A stretch of 64,000 nucleotides of DNA, from positions 1,374,938 to 1,438,937 of the forward strand of contig JAJEKV010000020.1 in assembly GCA_021234155.1 (NCBI GenBank), read 5' to 3'. Below are positions 55,865 to 64,000 of this stretch, piece by piece. A program made the position numbers and the translations under genes. Position 1 is the first letter of the stretch. Each line of letters starts with the position of its first letter. This stretch comes from Isoetes taiwanensis (lineage: Eukaryota > Streptophyta > Lycopodiopsida > Isoetales > Isoetaceae). The notes beneath the pieces are model-generated. The model was not told the DNA's origin, made no database searches, and saw only the letters and a program-made list of their open reading frames with translations.

Positions 55865-57502
55865 TGTGACGCTCCCTGAATATATACGACCCTCGGCCGT
55901 ATACATACGGGGACTTTCCCCTCCCATGGCGATCATCTCACCATGAGCAGGGCCCTCCGTCTATTCCGGCCACCCATAATATGGGGCCCGAAAGAAGGAC
56001 ACGAAGGGGTCATTCGGCCCACGCCTTCAATGGGACTCCTACGTCGCGGAAGCATGAATACAAGGTTAGCACACAGCATAAATCATATAATATCAACCAC
56101 CACGAAGGGTGGCGCATCCATCCAAATACCAACGGCAAAGAATATGCATCTAAAACTAAGAAAACACCCCAAACCCCAGGCTCAGACTTCAGTGAGGATC
56201 GACTGCCGGCTGGGCCTCAAGAGATCAGCAGACCGAGTCTTGGCATGGTGTTGGATGGCATAGAACATCGGCTAGGGTTGTCCACTCCATCCGCCCCTCC
56301 TGTGCACACTTTGCAGATGGGTCAATTCACGCTATGGCTTCGCTATAGCCTTCCGGAGACGCAGGTTCAAGGTATCAATCACCCTTTGAGCCTACTCCAG
56401 GTTCATGACTCCTGGTCCGATGAGGCAGGTCGGGGAAGCGTCCCCTTCCAGAATCACAGTGGTTCCATGGGTGAGCTAGAGAATACGTGCCGCATCAGCG
56501 ACCCCCGCATCCGTACCCGACATACTCACCCTAAATCTACTCAAAGTACAGGATGCCCCATGCGGGTCACACCACTGTACCCAGGGAGTGTCAGACCCAT
56601 ACCCGGCCTGGCTCGCGCCTAGCTCGCTGGCCGGCTATTAGGCCTAGCCCACTGTAGGAGTCTCAGGAGCCTTTTATGTTCGTGCAAGACCCCACCCCCA
56701 CTTCACCACTGTGTTCCTTGTCTGGTGCTAAGCCAGTCCATAGCATCTAGGACCCGGTGGGCTCTTGTGCACAGGCCGCATTTAATGAGACTCTACATGG
56801 CGCTATCTAGGAGCATACTACAATACATGGCTCAGAGGTCTCTACCCTCCGTAATCCCCCCCCATTTCAGAGTAAGACTAGACAAAGAACTAACAATCCA
56901 TCCTTTCAAAGCAAAAACCAGAATCAAATATAAAGAGAGCTTACCTTTACAACCAAGGGTTAGTTCCTATGATTGAAGCACAAAGAGAACAGAGAAACGA
57001 ACACAACCAAGGCCCAATAGTGGCATTATCTAGAATTCACGGCTATCCTAGCCACCCACCTGAGTTCTGGCTGGACTCGTTACCATGGGGTGCTTCCATC
57101 TCTTGGGTGTTGAGGGTTCAGCTTCTGCTTCACAGGTTCTACTTGGTGTGGTGGCGCTCTGATAGGTATGATGGCGCTCAGCTCCTGCTCCTTCTTTGGC
57201 CGAATTGAGGGAGTCAGCACAGGGATAGGGATCAGGTTGACAGCCTAATTGGGAAATCCCCATGCTGGCCAAACGATTGGGGCAGGTGGCGCCTTCCCAA
57301 AACAGTAATTAGTCTAATTAATCCTATTTAGTCCTTAATTTCCTAAGTTATAGGTTATTATCTTTAATGTGTTAATTTAGCATAGCTAATTTAATCCCTT
57401 TTAGAGTAACCCCCTTAGGTTATAGGACCCCCTAGTCAGTGTATTTGTACGTGTCCCGTATAAATACGTGACATATACCGTATAAATACGTGGAACGTCA
57501 CA
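55865..57502 (+). mobile_element. Solo LTR of the TGTGACG..CGTCACA family (copy 2, complete)
   Basis: It starts TGTGACGCTCCC and ends GGAACGTCACA, so the outermost 11 bases are near-perfect inverted repeats. It is 1638 bp and is flanked by the 5-mer GGTCT (55860-55864 and 57503-57507). TG..CA ends with a 5-bp duplication are typical of LTR retrotransposons. Near its right end are two promoter-like GTATAAATACGTG words (about 57459-57492). No retrotransposon genes adjoin. Open frames inside are frame noise in a GC-richer LTR. Confidence 0.8.
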
Positions 57503-57695
57503 GGTCTTTCCTTTCCAAGTCATGCATCATTGTGATGCTTCAAACTGCCTGTGTTTGTAAAGATCATCTTTGCCAGGCATAGCTAGCCTTGCACATAGCA
57601 CATGCTAAGGATTTGCAGAAATATGGAGGATGTGGAGGGGATGTTCATGGATGATCGTTAACTGGTGATGCCTAAGTTTTTCTAAGGAAAGTATG
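57503..57695. other. Spacer between the solo LTR and the LINE 3' end
   Basis: No feature recognised. Confidence 0.4.
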
Positions 57696-58591
57696 GCTAC
57701 TAACCCTCGACAACAAAGGCCCTTTTTTGTTTGACAATCAACCTACAATATGATATGACATTGCATATTTTGTGACAATGCAATGATAATTTGTAGCACT
57801 TTGCTCTTAACAGCAAAAACTCTGCCATGTAAAACTTTCTGGAATTGGCTAGTATGTTGTGTTCCTCGTGCTCGCAAATAAGCATGTTCTGAGTAGATCA
57901 ATATAGGATTGACCTCAGCTGCATAGTATTCCATTCTAGAGCCTTTGTTGCTCCAGAGCCTTTCTACGACCAAAGTGAGCAGCAGATCCCTTGTGCTGAT
58001 TTCATTATCTGGACAATTAGACTCAGGTATGCCCCCACCGAGCCGCCCAATCCTTAATGTTCTTGTGCCAACCATTACTGGATAATTCAAGTGCTCGCCT
58101 AGAGAGCCTATATGGTGCTTGATCGACCACCCGATTTGCAAAGTTCATTGATTGGTATAGTGCCTTCTCCTCGAGGGTTGCATTGCTTTTTGAACATTCT
58201 GGAGTTGCACTTGGAGGCTTTTGTGAACTAGTAGTCTGCTTCTGCCCTTTATAAGGTACCAAAGCCAACGGGTTTTTATCTTTGACAACATCCCCGACTT
58301 AGCAAGCATCATGGCATATGGCGTTTGGTGCTTTACTCCAAGCTCATTCATCAAAAATATCTTTAAAACCATTTCCACCTGCTTCCATTGATTTTAGGAG
58401 AGATTGGGCCCCCAAATTGGCGCCTCATAAAGTGTGACTGTGTGTGCCAGAGTCTTAAACAGTAGTTTTTTGAGCCCCCAATTGGATATGGATGTCGTGT
58501 GGCATCTCGATAGCATGGTGTACAGGGTTGTTTTACCTCCTGTAATCCTCCTACTTATGCTCCAATTGTATTTACAGCAGAAGTCTATGCC
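57696..58591 (-). pseudogene. LINE ORF2, C-terminal third (decayed)
   Basis: Minus-strand pieces in successive frames read DFCCKYNWSISRRITGGKTT, LFKTLAHTVTLYEAPIWGP, TPYAMMLAKSGMLSKIKTRW and VNPILIYSEHAYLRARGTQH. These are typical of the region after the reverse transcriptase core in plant LINEs. It joins the 60.1-61.6 kb part directly: the upstream part ends SSYKYLGI and this part continues with DFCC once the inserted LTR is ignored. Several frame changes show it is dead. Confidence 0.75.
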
Positions 58592-60117
58592 TGTGACGCT
58601 CTCCGAATCCATACAATGCTCCCATCATATAAATACGGGAAATTCTCCTCCCATGGTGACTCCATCATCACGGAAGGGCCCTCTGTCTGACTTGGACCAC
58701 CTGTGATGGCCAGATGTCCAGGTGAAGGACACGGAGGTGTCATTCGTCCCACGCCTTCTATGGGAATCCTATATAGCGGAAGCGTACATATATGTTAGTA
58801 CTTGGCAAAAATACAAGTAAATAAGATGCCACCACGAAGGGAGGTCCATCCATCATCACATGAATAACAACAGAGTACTAATACAACATAGGAAATACAT
58901 CAGAAATAAGGATTCTACCCCAGGCTCAGACTCAAGGGGGTCAATTGACAGTCAAGGCCTCCGGATAATGACAGACGGAATCATAACATTGGCATTGGCT
59001 GGCATAGAACAATGGCTAGGGTAATCCACTCCATCCGCCCCTCCTGTGCACACTTTGCAGATAGGCTAAATCATGCTATGGAGTGGTTGTAGCCTTCCGA
59101 GGATGCAATCTCATGGAGTCACCCTATGAGACTACTCCACATCTCCCCAGTTCCGATGAGGCAGGAAAGGAATGAATCCCCTCTAGAATCACAATGATTC
59201 CATGGGTGTGCTAGAGGATACATGCCACTAGGTGCACACGCATCCATACCCAACTTACCCCCTAAATCTACGCAAAATCCAGGACGTCCATATAGGCACG
59301 TATCTTGCGACCTAGGGGATGTCAGACCCATACCCGGCCCACACGTAGTGACTGACTATAAGTCTAGCACATTGTAAGGGCCCCAGTAGCCACGCTCAGC
59401 AAGGCTCTGCCCACACTTCACCAGTTGTGTCCGTTATTTGGTGCTGAACCACGTCATAACATCCACAACCCGGTGGTCTCTTGTGCACAGGCCGCATTTA
59501 ATGGGATTTAAGGGATTCTAGCTAGGAGCATCACTAAATCTAGATAGCCTTTAGGTCTCTCCCCCCCTTAATCCAATAGAACACAGGAGGAACAGAAAGA
59601 GAAAAAAGCAATCAGATACAAACATCCATCATCATCATAAATAGATCATAGAATAGAATCTAGTCATCCTTTTACTCAAACTAGGGTCAGAAGAATACAA
59701 GCTATGCTAAAACTAAACGGTACCATAGCTATCTCTCTGGCTCTCCATCCTTCTGGCTGGAACCAAGGTTTTAACAGTAGCTCCTCCTCCACCAATCTCT
59801 CCCAATTCGATTTGGGGCACATTGGAATGGAAGCCCCAATTTGGTATCCCAAATTAGCAAGTCTGCCTTGCCTAATCAATTTGGGCTAGGTGGCAATCCT
59901 ACATTGATTATTATCAACTAATTTAATATTTTAACCCCCTTTAATATTAGCTTAAACCCTAAATTCGAATTAGGGTTTAGGGTTAGGTTTTACCTTAATA
60001 ATTAATGAATGAATAATTAAATAATTAATGAATGAATAATTAATGTGCCATTAATTATTCATAGTGACGTGTCATGTATTTATACCCAAAAGGCATATAA
60101 ATACGCGGAACATCACA
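58592..60117 (+). mobile_element. Solo LTR of the TGTGACG..CGTCACA family (copy 3), inserted in the LINE
   Basis: Begins TGTGACGCTCTCC and ends AACATCACA, 1526 bp, flanked by ATGCC at 58587-58591 and 60118-60122. It shares all the ordered blocks of copies 1 and 2, including CCACTCCATCCGCCCCTCC and TGCACACTTTGCAGAT. A promoter-like ATATAAATACGCGG lies near its right end. It is younger than the LINE it splits. Confidence 0.85.
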
Positions 60118-61560
60118 ATGCCTAGATATTTATAACTGCTTACTGTCTCTAATACATTGCCCTGGTAGCTAAATGACGAGCGATCTGAAGTTCCGACAAT
60201 CATTATCTTGGATTTTGCCATGTTCACTGTCATATGACGGGCTTTACATAAGAGAGCAAGACTGTTCAAGATCTCTTGAAGTCCTTTCTATTTGCCACGA
60301 GCACCACATCATCGGCATATAGCAAGAGCTGCAAAACATTCCTATGCTCGTGCCTGATAAGCATCTATCTTTCAACCAGGTATCTAATTCATCAATGTAT
60401 AAACCAAATAACGTTGGAGATATTGGGCATCCCTGCCGGACCCCGATTGTGCTCCTGATATTTTCATGCATTTCGTGAGTGAGTTTGATAAGTACCTATG
60501 AGTACAGATTTGCAACTGCCACTTGGATTGACCGTGGCACATCTATCTGTTTCATCCTTACACTTAAGCTCCTTCTGGGTACCATGTCAAAGGCCTTAGA
60601 GAAGTCGATAAAAGATAGGTACAAGGAATGCCTCGGCTCGGACTCTGTTTTCTCTCCAATGTTTGGACAGCCCTTCACTTAGAGCTACATTAAGCAGCTT
60701 GGTAAGAATCTCTCACGTTTTCTTTCCATTCCATTTCACCAATACGTGCAATCCATGTAGATCTGCTGCTTTACCATTTTTCATTCTATGTAATGCACCT
60801 GAAATATCTTCCACGGAGAACATGTCCATTGGCACTATCATCTGTAGCATCCCTTCTACATTTTGCACATAATATATGTTCTTCACAAATTCAAAAAGCT
60901 CATTAGCTCCTAAAATAGGTACGCTGCCCTTTTTTAGGACACTATTCCAAAATGTCTTTGGATTGTCACGCAACTTGCTACACATATCTAATTGCTTTTG
61001 CTTAATGTATTTTTTTTTCTTCTGTCTCGAATGTTTTTTGTACCAGTGAGGCTTGGTAATATACGTCTTTGGAAGTAGTTCCCTTGCTGTAGAGCAATCA
61101 GCATTCCAGCATCCATTTCTTGGTCGCCTATTATTTCTTGGCTTTGTATAGCCAAAACTTTTTTCAGCCACATCAAGAGGATCTGTGCAAATAGAGAGAC
61201 ATCATTCTCAAGTTCCATAGACCAAACGGTCTCAGCTATTCTTGCTTCTAATGCTTGGCAATATTGGTCTTTAAAAAAAAAAAAACTTGAACCGTGATTT
61301 AAAAACATTGACATTTTCTGGTAGTGAGGACAAGCATCCCACACTGAAGCATAGTTGCACATGATCAGATTCAAGGGTTTTATCCATGAACTGGAAGGAG
61401 GTTATGCAAGTATTACTTTGTGCTAATAAATAATCCACGACGTTTGCTCCTGAATGACTAATGCAGGTGTATCCATTTGAGTTTGCGAAAGCCTTTGTGC
61501 CATTCAGAATTTTAAGATCGCAACAGCTTGACTCTCTATAGCAAAATCTTCATTTTCACA
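60118..61560 (-). pseudogene. LINE ORF2: endonuclease end and reverse transcriptase (decayed)
   Basis: Read on the minus strand: HSGANVVDYLLAQSNTCITS and ESDHVQL (endonuclease C-terminal motifs, about 61350-61500), a basic linker, a MKNGKAADLHGLH segment, LYLSFIDFSKAFDMVPRR (reverse transcriptase motif A), GVRQGCPISPTLFGLYIDEL, LLYADDVVLVAN (catalytic YADD; 60309-60320 on the plus strand) and VNMAKSKIMIVGTS to YKYLGI. Frameshifts separate several of these. The endonuclease N-terminus is absent, so the copy is 5'-truncated near 61560. Confidence 0.85.
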
Positions 61561-63604
61561 AGTTGATCACTATCTATTTGGGCTATAATGAATATTTTCT
61601 ATACCAATGATCCTGTAACTCTAGGTATAAAGATTTTGCCTTATGAGCACTTGCAACAAGTATGCTGATGAATATATTCCATGTCACTTGACAGGAGTTT
61701 CTTGTTACAAAACCAACACTTCATGTATTCTTCCATTGATGAGTCACTTATTTTTCCAGGTTCTGCTAAATTTGAGATCTGCATATACCATTTACCAATC
61801 GAAGCAGCATATACACACAAAGTTCTACTTCAAGCTTCAACAGAAGTACTGCATCAATATTCTTGTTCCTAAAGAAGACATCTGTATCCTTACCCAGGCA
61901 ATGATGTTTTTCATACCTTGATGCCTTCTTTCAATCCCTTCAAGAATATAATTTGTAGACAGCACATTTATGCGCCAACTTGGTTATTGTATGCATAGGA
62001 TATTGAAGAGCGTGATGGCATGATCCTACGTGTCTGTTTAATACTATAATGTCGTATTTAATGGCAGATCAAGATCTGTATTTAGAAGTTTGGAGTGCAT
62101 TAGTTTCTTGACAACAGCATGCACGTTATATTGATTTAACAGGATTAGACTATCTTTTAATGTCATGATAAGAAAGTGTGGAGCACACGGCAGTCTGTGG
62201 CACTGACAACATATATGACTAGCTACAGAACTTGACAACCTTTTGCAGAAAGTAGGGAGTTCTGAGTTTTTCTTTGGTTGAGATGCAAGGTAGTTCAATC
62301 AGTTCCATTTGAAGTATAATCTTCCTTTAGATTTCCATGCTCGTACAAAAATTCAAAGCCGCAGCTCAAACTCTGGGGATCAAGCAACTGGATGACAATA
62401 CTTTGACATTAATAGCAGATAACCGAGTAGTAGATCATCTGTGGTCTCAAAAGGATGTTGGATGAACTCAAAAATTGGGTCAAATAGTTATATTAAGGCT
62501 TCAGCATGTAAATGCTTTAATCCAAGGTCATTGGATGGTATCACACCCTCTGAATCCCGTCTTAAGATCGGGTTGCAAAAACTTGTTGTTTTCTCCTCTC
62601 AGATATTAAGCAAATGTGTACAAACCATATGTCTTTAGAATCATCACGGAACTCCAACGATATGCATTGCTCCCAAAACATAGTTGCGGATCAATAGATA
62701 TGAAGAAACGTATATAGTGCTGAAAAATGGAACAATGGAAACCCTAAAGCCAGCACTGAAAATCTGTTGTTTTTGCTCTGAAATCCTGTCCAAACATCAG
62801 CAAATAACTAAATACCATTAAGAACTATGGTAAAATTTAGTAATAAGCATAGCTTAGGAAGTTGGGTGAAATGGAGCAAACAAAAACAAAGGGTGCATAC
62901 AAAGATCGCAAAAAATAAATCACAATCAAATGGTAGAGAAACAAGTTCAAACTAAAGACCATATGCAATGATTCTAATTGACAGTGCCCAAACGAAGGCC
63001 CAACCCCAAGATGAAACATAACAATGTAATCGAAAAACACAAATAAAACTAGCCACAAATATAAGAATGAATATTTGCAAAAATCAAAAATTCAAATTAA
63101 GCCAATGGATTGAGGAAATGGATTGAGACTGGCAGTAGACCAAACTAATTTGATGGAAAAGAAGGTGAGTGTACAGGCGGCAAAGGAAGCGGGGCAGAGA
63201 ATTGAAAAATTCATAAGATATTGGGATAAAATCTAAAACTAAGGGTGGATACACCTGTCTCAATTAGGTATTCCTAATTTTATGAAACAACTCGAAATAA
63301 AGTGTCACACCCAAAAATGTTGATACTCAGTTGTTAGTTCATCGGAAGCCCCATGTAACGAGCCAGTAACAGCGAGACAAAATCCCAGGGCTACAAAGCC
63401 ACGGACTGTATTAGTATATCGGGTAGTGTAGAACTCCAAATCCGGCACAGGAAGGCGGTGGTGGTGGGCGCCAGGCTTGATTTTGGCGATGGCATGGGTT
63501 GCGTTTGAAGGCTATTCGTAAATGGGACTGATTTTCAGCATTAGATTAGAATGATAGATATTGGAATAGTGGGTAACATGAATGGTTGTTCTGTATATAG
63601 GAAT

Positions 63605-63674
63605 AGGAATGCTTGTTTTGCTGAGATTTCGGGCATGGAAAATGCCGACGCGCGGCAGCAAAACAAGCATTCCT
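63605..63674. repeat. Perfect 19-bp inverted repeat with structured loop
   Basis: AGGAATGCTTGTTTTGCTG (63605-63623) pairs perfectly with CAGCAAAACAAGCATTCCT (63656-63674). The 32-base loop itself contains GGCAT / ATGCC. Possibly a tiny foldback element or a small-RNA hairpin. Confidence 0.75.
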
Positions 63675-63710
63675 AAAATGTGAAAATAACTTGAGATGCA
63701 TTCTGCAGGT

Positions 63711-63850
63711 CGGAATGTAAGGTAAACGAAGCTGAATTTGAGATAAATGAAGTTGAATGGTAGGTGAAAAGCACAGAATGCAAGATAAATAGAAAGAACG
63801 CGAGGTAAATAGAAAGATTGTGCCGTAAATGAACGAAAGATAAAACTGAT
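63711..63850 (+). repeat. Degenerate minisatellite, units of about 20 bp
   Basis: Successive units vary around AAGATAAATAGAAAG: GGTAAACGAAGCT, GATAAATGAAGTT, GGTGAAAAGCAC, GATAAATAGAAAG, GGTAAATAGAAAG and CGTAAATGAACGAAAG. Non-coding. Confidence 0.5.
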
Positions 63851-64000
63851 CTTATGTTCCTGGAAATGAAAGTATGCCACGTGGCAAGGCGCCATTGGCA
63901 GAGAAGGCAGAATGCTTCTCAAGTTGTTTTTACCTGATTCTTGAAGCCTCCTCTAAACATCTGAAGTAGAGATGGGACACCTCCTCCGAACATCTAAAGC

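Larger units (their letters stand above)
61561..64000. other. No gene recognised
   Basis: No supportable exon. A perfect hairpin at 63605-63674 and a weak minisatellite at about 63711-63850 are described separately. Confidence 0.4.

Noticed and set aside
55943-56622. Long open frames (up to 213 codons) on the plus strand
   Set aside because: They lie wholly inside a solo LTR delimited by a target duplication; the sister LTRs do not preserve the frames.
63512-63922. 136-codon minus-strand frame
   Set aside because: It runs through a hairpin and a minisatellite and shows no protein-like motif.
1-64000. CRISPR arrays, bacterial operons, rRNA genes
   Set aside because: None seen; the repeat arrays present have no constant-length unique spacers, and the sequence is plant nuclear in character.

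Overview
The window is nuclear DNA from a land plant with a large, repeat-rich and gene-poor genome. Evidence: two plant-type nuclear tRNA genes, a plant METTL16/FIO1 gene, and fragments of typically plant families (plastid-type transcription-repair coupling factor, 4-coumarate-CoA-ligase-like enzyme, 3-ketoacyl-CoA synthase, PPR protein, LRR receptor kinase, plant tetraspanin). Most of the length is transposon-derived. A fern or other non-seed plant is my guess from overall texture; the sequence does not prove it.

Layout. 1-1.7 kb: an acidic terminal exon, then a long TGACAAAA-rich tract ending in a CACTA-type terminus. 1.7-6.4 kb: no recognisable gene, several decayed duplications. 6.4-8.8 kb: a broken LTR carrying two retroelement insertions. 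9.84-10.22 kb: an intact hAT-type MITE. 10.3-13.8 kb: copies of an LTR-like repeat, one split by a 2.1-kb terminal-inverted-repeat element that carries a decayed LRR-kinase fragment. 14-20.8 kb: no gene found. 20.8-26.3 kb: the only clearly genic island, with tRNA-Ile, METTL16/FIO1, a three-exon membrane-protein gene with a decayed partial duplicate beside it, tRNA-Phe and a tRNA-Phe pseudogene. 27-40 kb: MITEs, a dead 4CL-like gene, a dead PPR gene, a 3-ketoacyl-CoA synthase fragment between inverted repeats, and truncated LINE ends. 41.3-43.9 kb: a tetraspanin exon and five exons of a TRCF-like C-terminus, both on the minus strand. 47.4-51 kb: a plus-strand hypothetical gene with two related SAP-like exons. 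55.9-61.6 kb: two solo LTRs with target-site duplications, one of them splitting a decayed LINE. 61.6-64 kb: no gene found.

How it fits together. Only METTL16/FIO1 (m6A writer of the U6-snRNA-methylating family), the two tRNAs, the small membrane protein and perhaps the SAP-like gene look intact. There is no operon-like pathway. Both tRNA genes lie within about 100 bp upstream of a protein start codon. The recurring theme is gene debris: at least six unrelated plant gene families occur only as truncated or frame-broken pieces, two of them between inverted repeats that suggest capture by DNA transposons.
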